A stretch of DNA of 40,987 nt from a virus, in the IMG/VR virus record IMGVR_UViG_3300009149_000095, positions 1-40,987 of that record. One strand, written 5' to 3'. Of this stretch, positions 15,085 through 23,850 are shown one piece after another (the stretch's first letter is position 1; every line of letters begins with the position of its first letter). The translations under genes and the position numbers were made by a program. The notes beneath the pieces were generated by a model. It saw only the letters and a program-made list of their open reading frames with translations. It made no database searches and was not told where the DNA came from.

Positions 15085-15153
15085 TACGTAAGTAACTATA
15101 ATTACTATAAATCTTAATTTTATTTAATTTTTATAAGATTGTAGTTGCTTTAT

Positions 15154-15172
15154 TTTAACAACTATGTTATAG
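15154..15172 (+). promoter_or_regulatory. T7-like late promoter before coat gene
   Basis: TTTAACAACTATGTTATAG followed by AAC. Like the copy before the portal it has 19 bases, one more than the standard form. The predicted start lies 207 bases ahead of the coat ATG, giving the longest leader of any late promoter here. Confidence 0.6.
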
Positions 15173-15378
15173 AACGGCAGTTTTCTGCCAAATAATGAAC
15201 ACCTTTTTCTACTGCTTATGCCGTTGGAGGAGATTTCTAGAAATACCACTATACCCTGTCTAGGATTAGTGCTCTGACTCTAGAATACCGAATTTAGACT
15301 AAAAAGTTTTAAAGATTAGGTCGTTTGTGTAACTTAACTAACTAAATGTCCTCAAAAAGAGAGACAAGGAGAATTAAA
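15173..15378 (+). ncRNA. Long structured 5' leader of the coat transcript
   Basis: About 206 bases without a credible gene. It opens with a tight hairpin, GGCAG-TTTT-CTGCC at 15176-15189, only a few bases from the predicted transcript start. Further on are GGAGGAG at 15226-15232 with no start codon at proper spacing, and two similar blocks, TCTAGAAATACC and TCTAGAATACC. The ribosome binding site used by the coat gene is AAGGAG at 15366-15371. A 5' hairpin commonly protects an abundant mRNA from decay; that role is inferred. Confidence 0.4.
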
Positions 15379-16662
15379 ATGGCTAATGAAGTCGCTACAC
15401 TTAACGGTCTGTACAAAGATAGATATGCAGACAAAGTTCAGGATCTAGTTCCTGATCACATTAAACTTTACAATGCAGTTAAATTCAATGAATCTAAAAA
15501 AATGGGTAACTCTTATAATGAGCCAGTTATCTTATCTTTAGAGTCTGGTTTTACTTATGGTGGTGAAGATGGGAATCTTTTTGACCTTGAGGACGCTAAA
15601 GAATTTAAAATGAAAAATGCTTCTATTAAAGCTAGAGAGCTTGTTCTTAGATCAGCTATCTCTATCGCAGCTTTAAATAGATCTGCTTCTGGTGAGCAAT
15701 CAATCGAAAAAGCAATGGATCTTATGGTTGGAAACATGTTGAAATCAATCTATCACAGATTAGAAGTTCAAATGTTCTACGGACAGTCTGGTTTAGGTGA
15801 TTCTAAAACTGCTGCTTCTTCAATTGTTGAATCTGGTGGTAATACTACTATCCTTATTCAAGATTCTGAATGGGCTGCTGGTATTTGGAATGGTACTACT
15901 AACTCTACAGTTAATTTAATCGTTAACGGTTCTGTTGTTTTAGATACAGGTATACCTAAGAAGTTTATCGTTGCTGGATATTCTCTAGCTGATAAATCAG
16001 TTAGTCTTGTTGGTACATTGATCACTGCTGGTGACGTTGCTGATACTGATGCTGTAAGCATTTACTTCAACACATCTATCGATGCTGCTGCTGCTAAAAA
16101 AGAATTCTTAGGAGTTCACGCTATTTCTCAAGAAGCTACAAATCTTTTTGGTATTGCTAATGCTTCTGAGCCACTTTTTCAAGGGTCTATCGTAGATGTT
16201 GGAACTGTTGGTGTTCCAGTTGTTCTTTCTCAACCTAAAGTAGAAGAAGGTATTTCTGCAATGGTAGAAAAAGGTCTAATGGAAGAAGAAGTTTGTGTTT
16301 ATGTTAATCCTAAGCAATGGGATGATCTTTTAGCTGAGCAAGTTTCTAAGAGATCTTTTGATAGTTCATACTCAAGCTCTAAAGCCCAGTCAGGGTCTAG
16401 AGAGATCGAATTCTTTGGTCAAAATGGTACTATCAAAATTAAAGCTTCTACATTTGTTAAGCAAGGATATGCTTATATCATCTGTGAGAAAGATCTTAAG
16501 AGAATCGGTTCTACTGAAGTAACATTCAAAAGACCGGACGGTGAAGAGTTCTTCAAATTACTTGAAGGGAAACACGGTGTAGAAATGAGATGTATGACTG
16601 ACCAAGCGTTATTCACTTCTCGTCCAGCATCTATCTGTCAATTAAGATACATTTTAGCGTAA
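15379..16662 (+). CDS. Major capsid (coat) protein
   Basis: The main head shell subunit. ATG 15379 is preferred to one 33 bases upstream because AAGGAG lies 7 bases before it, giving 427 residues, close to P22-type HK97-fold coats. The N-terminal part has Tyr-Asn-Glu-Pro-Val and a Gly-rich loop, the middle (about 165-250) is a Thr/Ser/Val-rich beta region that could be an inserted domain, and the end has an Asp-Pro-type beta strand. The codon choice (GCT, TCT, GGT, GTT) is more biased than in neighbouring genes, as expected for the most abundant virion protein. Position after scaffold and the following terminator agree. Confidence 0.85.
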   Translation: MANEVATLNGLYKDRYADKVQDLVPDHIKLYNAVKFNESKKMGNSYNEPVILSLESGFTYGGEDGNLFDLEDAKEFKMKNASIKARELVLRSAISIAALNRSASGEQSIEKAMDLMVGNMLKSIYHRLEVQMFYGQSGLGDSKTAASSIVESGGNTTILIQDSEWAAGIWNGTTNSTVNLIVNGSVVLDTGIPKKFIVAGYSLADKSVSLVGTLITAGDVADTDAVSIYFNTSIDAAAAKKEFLGVHAISQEATNLFGIANASEPLFQGSIVDVGTVGVPVVLSQPKVEEGISAMVEKGLMEEEVCVYVNPKQWDDLLAEQVSKRSFDSSYSSSKAQSGSREIEFFGQNGTIKIKASTFVKQGYAYIICEKDLKRIGSTEVTFKRPDGEEFFKLLEGKHGVEMRCMTDQALFTSRPASICQLRYILA

Positions 16663-16684
16663 TACTAAAATAAGAGTATAAACT

Positions 16685-16711
16685 ACCCCCGGCACAGTTC
16701 GGGGGTTTTTT
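16685..16711 (+). terminator. Intrinsic terminator after the coat gene
   Basis: ACCCCCG (16685-16691) pairs with CGGGGGT (16700-16706) around an eight-base loop, followed by a run of six T. It lies 22 bases after the coat stop codon and ahead of the next late promoter, separating head from tail transcription. Confidence 0.85.
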
Positions 16712-16769
16712 GTTTAAGTCGTTGTTTTTACAAACAGTATAGAATAAATTCCTTTACTAATCCAGTAAA

Positions 16770-16787
16770 TTTAACAACTATATATAG
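16770..16787 (+). promoter_or_regulatory. T7-like late promoter, standard form
   Basis: TTTAACAACTATATATAG then GGA. It lines up without gaps with the T7 consensus TAATACGACTCACTATAG, sharing the C-ACT block and the terminal TATAGGGA. It restarts transcription after the coat terminator. Confidence 0.7.
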
Positions 16788-16823
16788 GGATACTTTTGTA
16801 GTCCTATAGTAATAGGAGAAAAA

Positions 16824-17342
16824 ATGTCAAGTACGCGAATCCTCGGGGATGAGATATATGATTACCCAGACACGGGGGATATAAACTACGGTGAAGAAGC
16901 TTCTGGATGGGTAGAGTCAGCCACTGCTATATTGAATGGTGTTAGTGGTCCTGGGGATATACCAACAACAGAAGTCACATTAGTAGGAACTTTAGTTGGG
17001 GATCGTAGAGAAGGTGACGTTACCAATATGACTTTCAATACAGCCTTTGTCCAAAGCATAGAAATTTCAGGATTCATAAAGAGAACATATTCAGACGCTA
17101 CTCCAGATCAAGTGGAAGAGTTTTATATAAAAGGTGCTTATAACGGGACTACTATTAACTTTTCAGTAGAATATACTGGTGATGATACTGAGTTTGAATT
17201 CAGCTCAAATGGGGGGCAGTTTAAGTTCTCATATCTAGACTTACATCCAGCTCAGATAACTGCAGGACCGACAGCATTGAATGATGTAATTTCTGTCAAA
17301 TTTTCTGCAAAAGCCAAAATCGATGAAGAGTACTTTACATAG
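16824..17342 (+). CDS. Probable virion structural protein, 172 aa
   Basis: Beta-rich, acidic, Thr/Gly/Ser-rich protein with no cysteines. AGGAG lies 6 bases before the ATG, about 36 bases from the predicted promoter start. First gene of the tail and appendage block. It could be a capsid decoration, fibre adaptor or tail component; nothing in the sequence decides between them. Confidence 0.6.
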   Translation: MSSTRILGDEIYDYPDTGDINYGEEASGWVESATAILNGVSGPGDIPTTEVTLVGTLVGDRREGDVTNMTFNTAFVQSIEISGFIKRTYSDATPDQVEEFYIKGAYNGTTINFSVEYTGDDTEFEFSSNGGQFKFSYLDLHPAQITAGPTALNDVISVKFSAKAKIDEEYFT

Positions 17343-17348
17343 GATATT

Positions 17349-17537
17349 ATGTTTAAAAAAACAGGAGTTTACATTATTGAAAATATAAATACTGGAAAGT
17401 ATTATATAGGAAGTACCGCTGTGAGCTTTCAGAGTCGATTTAAAGGACATTTAAGTATAAATTTAAAAAAAATATCAATTTTAGCAACAGACATAGAGTC
17501 TGGAACCAGAAATGGGGATTTTAAAGGAAAGGTATAA
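17349..17537 (+). pseudogene. Truncated GIY-YIG endonuclease remnant
   Basis: A 62-residue frame begins with Gly6-Val-Tyr8, Tyr19-Ile-Gly21, Arg30 and His34, a clear GIY-YIG N-terminal half as in homing endonucleases. The part that should carry the catalytic Glu and the DNA-binding tail is missing; after residue 40 the sequence is unrelated-looking and stops two bases before the fibre gene ATG. A possible ribosome binding site (AGGA) remains. Most likely a decayed mobile endonuclease; a small active or regulatory protein cannot be excluded. Confidence 0.65.
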
Positions 17538-17538
17538 C

Positions 17539-20490
17539 ATGTTGAAATCACGTAAATTTTCAAAAGATATTAGAATTAAGGGAACAACTGATGCGGCAAC
17601 ATTAGACGGAGAGATCCGTAATGATAAAACTGCTAAAAGAACCAAAGTATATCACGACACTGATGGTGTAGACGCTGCTGGAGAACGTGAAGTAGTAACT
17701 GAAGACCAAACTCAAATATTAACTAATAAAACACATACAAGTCCTGTAATCAATACAGGAGTATCCGGTACAGCAATTGATACAGACGCTGCTTTAACTG
17801 CCGATTCTGATACATTATTAGCCTCACAGAAGGCAGTGAAGGCTTATGTAGATGCTCAGATCCTAACAAAAGACGAAGCTTCTGAGATAGCGTATGATAA
17901 CTCAACGTCAGGGTTAACAGCAGCTAATGTACAAACTGCTGTAGATGAAGTAGAGGGTAGATTAGATACTGCTGAAACTTCAATAGGTAATAATGCCACT
18001 GCTGTATCAGATCACTTAGCTGATACCACAGACGCTCACGATGCTTCTGCGATATCTAATGTCGCAACAGCAACGCTACTCGCTACTCACGTTCAAGGAG
18101 CTTTAAACGAGTTAGATGGTGAGATAGTTACAAACACAACTAACATAGGAACAAACGCTACAAGCATATCAGATCACTTAGCTGATGCTGTAGACGCTCA
18201 CGATGCTTCTGCAATATCTTTCAATAATGTTACTTCAGGACTCACAGCAATTGAAGCTCAAGCAGCTCTTGATGAAATAGACGGTAACTTAGACTCTCAC
18301 GAAGCTGCGACTGCTTCAGTTCACGGAGTATCTGGATTTGTATTAGGATCAACTGACACACAAGATATATCAAATAAGACATTCGTTGGACCTGTATCAA
18401 ACGAAATACAATCCGCCACTGGAGCTGGATCAGTTTCTTTAACAGTATCTAAGCCAGTAATAGAATTAGGCGGTACCATAACAAAGGTATTTGGCTTAAG
18501 TTTTTCTGGGAACTATGAATGTAAAGTAATAAATAGAACTGGATCTACTGTAACAATTGGTAATGAAGATACTGGAAATGTTATAGCAACTACTCGAATA
18601 CTAACTGGAACTGGTCTAGACATAGATCTACTAGATAATCAAGCTGTAGCAATGCAATATAGTGATACTGAAAACAGATGGAATGTAATCGGTGGAACTG
18701 GATCAGCAACTGCTACCGGAGGATCTGGTGGAATTAACTATCTAAAAGGTGACGATACCAACTTTGAAACTTCAGTAGGTAACTGGTTGGATACAACTGG
18801 TTTAAATATAACTGCAACTAGTGGATCTACTGTTCTTAGAGGTTTAAAAACAGGAGCTATTGGTAAAAGTTCTGGAGATGTATCAGGTGCTCAAGCTTAT
18901 GTTGATTTTACTATTGATAAAGCTGATTTAGCTAAAAAACTTACTATTAGTTTTGATTATGATGCTAGTGATGCAAATTTAGCTGATGGAGCTTTTATTG
19001 TAAAAATAATTCAAGACCCATCAGGAACTCCAATAACAATATTACCAAACGGATCTGATATCAAAGCTGGAGCTAATAAGACTCATTATGCTCAATTTCA
19101 GACTGATCACACAGAATTAGATTATAGGTTAGTTATTGAACATGCTACCACAGAAACATCATCATACTCACTTTATATTGATAATGTATCAGTAGGTCCA
19201 ACTAATTTAGCTTTTGGAGCAATACAAATTGATCCTACTGACTATACTCCAACAATAACTGGCGGTTTTGTTTTAGGGAACGGTGCAATTAATAATTCAT
19301 GGTATGCAAGAAATGGTAAGTTTCTATCTGGTAGAATTGACATAACAGTTGGGACTACAACTACACAAGGGGCATTGGTATTCACATTACCACCTGGGCT
19401 GCAAATTGATCCTACATTGGATGGTGGGGTTCCTAACTATGGTAATGTTACTTATTTTGACGCAGGAACTAGCTTCTATGATGGTTATGTTTTTAAAAAC
19501 ACAAATACACAATTGGTAGCGTATGCAAAAGGTACATCTACCGCAGCGTTAGGAACTATTGTACCATCATCTACGATACCATTTACTTGGGTTTCAGGTG
19601 ATGTAATTTCTATTGTTTTTGATAATGTTCCAATCCAAGGTTGGTCATCTAACGCTCAAATGAGTGAAGACTTAGGTGGTAGGGAAGTAGTTGTAGAAGG
19701 TGCTGGATCTAATACAACAACTGCAACAGCTAACGTAACTGATATTAGTTGGATTGAAACTAAAGACACTACGTCCTCTTGGAATGGTACACAGTTTACA
19801 GTACCAGAATCAGGACAATACTTAATTAATGGTCATGTTGCCCATACATCGGCAGCTAATATTCAAATGTATATAGATGATGTTCCTGATAAATTTGTTG
19901 GAATGGCTAGCGATCCGACTAATATACGAAAAGCAATGGTTGGTTTATTTAGTTTTGTTAAAGGTCAGGTAATTTCTTTTAGATCGAATACAACAATGAC
20001 CGTTACAAACAATATAACCGTTCATTGGTTATCAATCGTTAAACTTGCATCACCACAAACGATGCTAGAGACTGAGACGGTAACTGCGAGATATACTAGT
20101 AATAGTGGTCAGAGTATACCTTATGCATCTTACACTACTATTATATACGAAGATCTTGATTTCGATACTCACGGAGCCTATAATCCATCTACTGGAATAT
20201 ATACCGCATCTGTATCTGGGTATTATCAGGTAAACTCTTTTATATGGATGACACTATCAGGACCTGGGTCTGGGGTTATTTCACCATTTAAAAATGGAGC
20301 TATATATCAAGATGGAGACGCTAGTACTTCAATATCGGATGAGCAATCGTGTTCATTTTCTGGGTTGGTTAGACTTGAAAAAGGAGACACACTAGATATG
20401 AGATTATATCAGGCTAGTCCAGATACTTTATCGAAAACTTTACATACGAATAGTCTTAGAAACGTATTTACAATAGCAAGGATTAAATAA
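17539..20490 (+). CDS. Large tail fibre / receptor-binding protein
   Basis: 983 residues from ATG 17539, chosen because AAGGAAAGG precedes it. The N-terminal third holds fibre motifs: Leu-Thr-Asn-Lys-Thr, Ser-Gln-Lys-Ala-Val-Lys-Ala-Tyr-Val, and repeats with Asp-Asn-x-Thr-Ser-Gly-Leu-Thr-Ala and Asp-His-Leu-Ala-Asp...Asp-Ala-His-Asp-Ala-Ser-Ala-Ile-Ser (twice). Residues about 398-555 look like a jelly-roll carbohydrate-binding domain (Asn-Phe-Glu...Gly-Asn-Trp start). Residues about 710-835 and 845-983 look like two C1q/TNF-type beta domains, common trimeric fibre tips. It probably binds the host surface. Confidence 0.8.
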   Translation: MLKSRKFSKDIRIKGTTDAATLDGEIRNDKTAKRTKVYHDTDGVDAAGEREVVTEDQTQILTNKTHTSPVINTGVSGTAIDTDAALTADSDTLLASQKAVKAYVDAQILTKDEASEIAYDNSTSGLTAANVQTAVDEVEGRLDTAETSIGNNATAVSDHLADTTDAHDASAISNVATATLLATHVQGALNELDGEIVTNTTNIGTNATSISDHLADAVDAHDASAISFNNVTSGLTAIEAQAALDEIDGNLDSHEAATASVHGVSGFVLGSTDTQDISNKTFVGPVSNEIQSATGAGSVSLTVSKPVIELGGTITKVFGLSFSGNYECKVINRTGSTVTIGNEDTGNVIATTRILTGTGLDIDLLDNQAVAMQYSDTENRWNVIGGTGSATATGGSGGINYLKGDDTNFETSVGNWLDTTGLNITATSGSTVLRGLKTGAIGKSSGDVSGAQAYVDFTIDKADLAKKLTISFDYDASDANLADGAFIVKIIQDPSGTPITILPNGSDIKAGANKTHYAQFQTDHTELDYRLVIEHATTETSSYSLYIDNVSVGPTNLAFGAIQIDPTDYTPTITGGFVLGNGAINNSWYARNGKFLSGRIDITVGTTTTQGALVFTLPPGLQIDPTLDGGVPNYGNVTYFDAGTSFYDGYVFKNTNTQLVAYAKGTSTAALGTIVPSSTIPFTWVSGDVISIVFDNVPIQGWSSNAQMSEDLGGREVVVEGAGSNTTTATANVTDISWIETKDTTSSWNGTQFTVPESGQYLINGHVAHTSAANIQMYIDDVPDKFVGMASDPTNIRKAMVGLFSFVKGQVISFRSNTTMTVTNNITVHWLSIVKLASPQTMLETETVTARYTSNSGQSIPYASYTTIIYEDLDFDTHGAYNPSTGIYTASVSGYYQVNSFIWMTLSGPGSGVISPFKNGAIYQDGDASTSISDEQSCSFSGLVRLEKGDTLDMRLYQASPDTLSKTLHTNSLRNVFTIARIK

Positions 20491-20558
20491 TGTCATTTAA
20501 CACATACGATGAATTTAAAGATGCTGTTGTTAGTGAGAAATTAAATAACTATGTTTAA
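20490..20558 (+). CDS. Possible 22-aa coupling peptide
   Basis: Starts in the stop codon of the fibre gene (TAATG) behind a good AAGGA site and ends 8 bases inside the next gene, whose own ribosome binding site is poor. Translating it would bring ribosomes to the chaperone start. It may have no function beyond coupling. Confidence 0.4.
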   Translation: MSFNTYDEFKDAVVSEKLNNYV

Positions 20559-21096
20559 AGTTAAAGTAATAAAAAATGGAGCCATAAAGTTTGGCTCTAC
20601 ATTTACCACAAAAGTAGAAGCTGAAAGTTGGGTTGAATCTCAAGAAGCTAAAGGGAGTTGGGGTAAAAAAGAAGTAATAATGGTGGTAGCTGAAGTTCAA
20701 CCACCAATGAAGCTTATAGAGGAAGTAAAAGGTCCAATGGGAGTTAAAGCTTTTAAAGTGAAACTTCCGGCTGACTACGAAGTGATAATAGAGCATATTG
20801 ATCCAGATCTGTATGATCGCGATAATAAGATTAAGCAGCTTATTGAAAAACGGGATCAATTATTATGTGCGACAGATTATCTTTTCATCTCAGATGTAAA
20901 AGTTGATCAGAAGCATAGAAGAATCTACATGGAATATCGGCAGTACCTAAGGGAACTTCCGAGTAAACTAAATAAAGTGGGCGAGTTATACTTTGAGAGC
21001 TTTGCTGACCGACTTAAAAGACTCAATCCAGAAGAGTTTATGGACGGTGGAAAACAAGAGGAAATAATACGTAAGTTTATGTATTACGTTAAATAG
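20551..21096 (+). CDS. Putative tail fibre assembly chaperone, 181 aa
   Basis: The centre reads Arg-Asp-Gln-Leu-Leu-x-x-Thr-Asp-Tyr...Tyr-Arg-Gln-Tyr-Leu-Arg-Glu-Leu-Pro (about residues 100-140). This matches the signature of phage tail assembly chaperones (RD.LL..TDW...YRQ.LRD.P), which help fibres fold or attach. The N-terminal 70 residues look like a small beta-rich domain with a Lys-rich face, and the C-terminus is helical. The position directly after the large fibre gene supports the role. Confidence 0.65.
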   Translation: MFKVKVIKNGAIKFGSTFTTKVEAESWVESQEAKGSWGKKEVIMVVAEVQPPMKLIEEVKGPMGVKAFKVKLPADYEVIIEHIDPDLYDRDNKIKQLIEKRDQLLCATDYLFISDVKVDQKHRRIYMEYRQYLRELPSKLNKVGELYFESFADRLKRLNPEEFMDGGKQEEIIRKFMYYVK

Positions 21097-21104
21097 GAGT
21101 TTAT

Positions 21105-21359
21105 ATGATTGATCAGGTACAGTTTCTACTACAGAACTACCCATGGATGCAACATTTAGTTGCCATTATGATAGTATGTAGAGTGATTTTCAAACCAACG
21201 TTTATGATAATAGGAAAGTATGTTGAGCTTACAGTAGAAAAAGATGATGACAAGAAACTTCATAGGATCATGGATTCTAAGAGTTATAAGATGGCAGTAT
21301 TCATTGTTGATTTACTAGTAAGTTATAAGTTACCCTCTATTAAAAAAGGGAAAAAATAA
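21105..21359 (+). CDS. Small membrane protein, candidate holin, 84 aa
   Basis: A hydrophobic segment (about residues 16-40, broken by Arg and Lys-Pro), a charged loop with Lys-Asp-Asp-Asp, and a second weaker segment (62-78), ending in a basic tail. The Phe-Lys-Pro, charged KDDD loop and Ser-Tyr-Lys-Leu-Pro end resemble small phage proteins often labelled putative holins. No endolysin gene is nearby, so the holin reading is tentative. AGGAG precedes the ATG; the stop overlaps the next gene. Confidence 0.5.
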   Translation: MIDQVQFLLQNYPWMQHLVAIMIVCRVIFKPTFMIIGKYVELTVEKDDDKKLHRIMDSKSYKMAVFIVDLLVSYKLPSIKKGKK

Positions 21360-21715
21360 TGGGGTCGGTATTAGATTCAATTTTAGTATATGACCTTATT
21401 GATGCTCCAACAACAGTTAATGCAGATTTTAGCACAGAAGGAATTCCTATCCACAATGGTCAGGATCAGTTTTCAGTTCAGATCGATTATATAAATGGGA
21501 ATGGGTCAGTTAATATGGATATAGTATTAGAGGTTAGTAACGACAATACAACTTTTGTTCCTATGTCTAGTCAGAATATAATAACAGATACTGGATCACA
21601 CATCTTCGATGCTATAGGAGGATCAGGTACTAGGTATTTAAGAATTTCTTTTACTGTAGTAACAGGAAGTATCGATGTGCAAAAGATATTCTATAACGGA
21701 AAAAGACTTCACTAA
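21359..21715 (+). CDS. Small beta-rich virion-type protein, 118 aa
   Basis: No cysteine, alternating beta pattern, Asp/Gly/Ser/Thr-rich, with a Gly-Gly-Ser-Gly-Thr-Arg-Tyr-Leu-Arg-Ile segment typical of sandwich domains in tail appendages. Coupled to the holin-like gene by TAATG. The function is unknown; a tail accessory part is likely from position. Confidence 0.55.
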   Translation: MGSVLDSILVYDLIDAPTTVNADFSTEGIPIHNGQDQFSVQIDYINGNGSVNMDIVLEVSNDNTTFVPMSSQNIITDTGSHIFDAIGGSGTRYLRISFTVVTGSIDVQKIFYNGKRLH

Positions 21716-21725
21716 GGGATAGCAT

Positions 21726-22034
21726 ATGAGTAACACTTATAAATCAATAAATATGAACGCCCCTATAGGTGCTGGTGGAGGGAGTGTACCGTATCAGGGA
21801 ACAATTTTAATAGCAAGTTGGGTACTAAATGGCGCAACTTATGAACTATTAATACCTGAATCGTCACATGGGAAAGGAGCTATCATAGCGGTTCAAGTAT
21901 TTGAACTATCTGGCGGAGTCTATTCAGAAGTAGAGGTTGATATTCGCATATCAGCTTCAGGTGACATAACATTAATAATTCAATCATCCCCAGATCTTAG
22001 ATTTGATGGAAAACTAATAGTAATCGGAGAATAA
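21726..22034 (+). CDS. Small beta-rich tail-type protein, 102 aa
   Basis: Gly-rich N-terminus, then alternating hydrophobic strands (Ile-Leu-Ile-Ala-Ser-Trp, Ile-Ile-Ala-Val-Gln-Val-Phe, Leu-Ile-Val-Ile-Gly) that resemble the C-terminal domain of many phage fibres. It may be a stand-alone copy of such a tip domain. It ends two bases before the next fibre gene. Confidence 0.55.
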   Translation: MSNTYKSINMNAPIGAGGGSVPYQGTILIASWVLNGATYELLIPESSHGKGAIIAVQVFELSGGVYSEVEVDIRISASGDITLIIQSSPDLRFDGKLIVIGE

Positions 22035-22036
22035 AA

Positions 22037-23563
22037 ATGGCAAACAAAAAGTTTAAGACTGGAGTAGACCTCCAATCAACGGTAAAGATTTCAAGCGAAA
22101 CAGCAAATAAAGCGTTAATACTAGACGGTAGTGGAAACCTAGTATCATCAACAGTATCTGATACGGAACTCGGATACATCTCAGGGTTAACGTCTTCCGC
22201 TCAGACACAATTAACATCCGCTCAAGGTGATGCGACTCAAGCATTGTCTGACGCTTCTGATGCTCAAACTACAGCAAATGCTGCAATTCCTGCCACTGAA
22301 AAAGGTGCTAATTCAGGGGTAGCAACGCTAGATGCTGGCGGTAAACTATCAAGTGGTCAAATTCCAGCAATCGCTATCACTTCTACATTTGTTGTAGCTA
22401 CTGAAATAGCACAACTAGCATTAACTGTACAAGAAGGTGACGTAGCTGTAAGATCAGATCTTAATCAATCTTATATTGCACTAAACGCAGATAATGTAGA
22501 TATGGGAGATTGGCAATTACTTCTAACTCCAACTGATGCAGTTCAATCTGTAAATACTCAAACGGGTGTTGTAGTTTTAGATGCTGATGATATATCAGAT
22601 TCTGCTACAACTAATAAATACGTAACTGCTGCTGATATAACAAAATTAGGTAACTTATCTGGGACAAACTCTGGTGATGAAGTTGCCGCAAGTGATACAG
22701 TTTCTGGTATTGTAGAGTTAGCTACTATTGCAGAAGTAGACACTGGAACAGACACTGCTAGAGCAATAACTCCTGCAGGATTAGCTGGATCTCAACTTCA
22801 AACAGATGTTACTGCAAATAACTCTAAAGTATCCGCTGACGGGTCTGTAGCGACTCATAGTGACGTTACAAGTGCCGGGTCAGGTATTATCATTAGTGGA
22901 GCTGAAAGAACTAAATTAAATGGAATAGAAGCTCTAGCTACTGCTGATCAAACAGGCGCAGAAATAAAAAGTGCATATGAAGCTGAAGTCGATACGAATG
23001 CATATGACGATGCAGCAGTAACCAAATTAGGCGGAATTGAGGCTTTAGCTGATGTTACAGACGCTATCAATGTAGATGCTGCTGGTGCAGTAATGGAGTC
23101 TGACACAACTACTGCTTCAATGAGTTTTGTAATTGATGAAGATAATATGACTTCAGACTTAGATACAAAGGTACCTACTCAACAATCAGTAAAAGCTTAT
23201 GTAACTTCTCAAGTTAGTGGAATTGGTGCTGCTGGAGATATAAGCGAAACCTCTTTTTCTGGAGCTGCTGATACTGCAACTAACTTAGATGTCACTGGAT
23301 TAGCTTTCGCTAATGGAACAGTTAGATCTTTTGATGCTCAAGTTTCAGTACAAATTGACGCTACTGCAGATTTATTTGAGAACTTTAGATTACTAGGAAT
23401 CCAAAAAGGTGCTTCTTGGGATATGTCAATTGAAAGTGTTGGAGATGACAGTTTAGTATCTTTTTCAATAACTACTGCAGGTCAAGTCCAGTATAGTAAA
23501 TCAACTACTGCTGGATGGGTATCAAGTACTTTAAAATTTAGGGCATTAACAACTAGTGTTTAG
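22037..23563 (+). CDS. Second tail fibre protein, 508 aa
   Basis: Low-complexity, Ala/Thr/Asp/Ser-rich fibre protein. It has Leu-Gly-Tyr-Ile-Ser-Gly-Leu-Thr-Ser, Gly-Val-Ala-Thr-Leu-Asp-Ala-Gly-Gly-Lys-Leu, Ala-Ile-Thr-Pro-Ala-Gly-Leu-Ala and Thr-Gln-Gln-Ser-Val-Lys-Ala-Tyr-Val, all common stalk motifs of long fibres, and ends with a compact beta domain. AGAAT precedes the start weakly. It probably forms a separate fibre or a branch joined to the larger one. Confidence 0.75.
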   Translation: MANKKFKTGVDLQSTVKISSETANKALILDGSGNLVSSTVSDTELGYISGLTSSAQTQLTSAQGDATQALSDASDAQTTANAAIPATEKGANSGVATLDAGGKLSSGQIPAIAITSTFVVATEIAQLALTVQEGDVAVRSDLNQSYIALNADNVDMGDWQLLLTPTDAVQSVNTQTGVVVLDADDISDSATTNKYVTAADITKLGNLSGTNSGDEVAASDTVSGIVELATIAEVDTGTDTARAITPAGLAGSQLQTDVTANNSKVSADGSVATHSDVTSAGSGIIISGAERTKLNGIEALATADQTGAEIKSAYEAEVDTNAYDDAAVTKLGGIEALADVTDAINVDAAGAVMESDTTTASMSFVIDEDNMTSDLDTKVPTQQSVKAYVTSQVSGIGAAGDISETSFSGAADTATNLDVTGLAFANGTVRSFDAQVSVQIDATADLFENFRLLGIQKGASWDMSIESVGDDSLVSFSITTAGQVQYSKSTTAGWVSSTLKFRALTTSV

Positions 23564-23571
23564 GAATAAAA

Positions 23572-23850
23572 TTGCAAGATGAAAAGAAAGCTATAGAAGC
23601 AATAAGAAAACTTGCTTCATATAAATTAGAAGAGTCCGGGGTAAATAAACGCCTTGAAGACAAGGCTAAATTAAAGCTAGACCAACTTGGAGTTAGTCCA
23701 GAAAGCGCAGCGAGATCTGCTGCGCTTTTAAAACTTATACACGATACTTCTCAGGGAGTAGTATCACAAGATTTTGGAGATCTGAATATTGAAGGTAGGA
23801 TAACTCCAGAAGAACGAAGATTGCGACTTAATTGGAAAAGGGATTTTTAA
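23572..23850 (+). CDS. Hypothetical helical protein, 92 aa, TTG start
   Basis: TTG 23572 is chosen because AGGA lies 6 bases before it and no in-frame ATG exists near the beginning. The product is charged and helical with an Ala/Ser/Leu centre and a basic end. It overlaps the next gene by one base. No family recognised. Confidence 0.55.
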   Translation: MQDEKKAIEAIRKLASYKLEESGVNKRLEDKAKLKLDQLGVSPESAARSAALLKLIHDTSQGVVSQDFGDLNIEGRITPEERRLRLNWKRDF

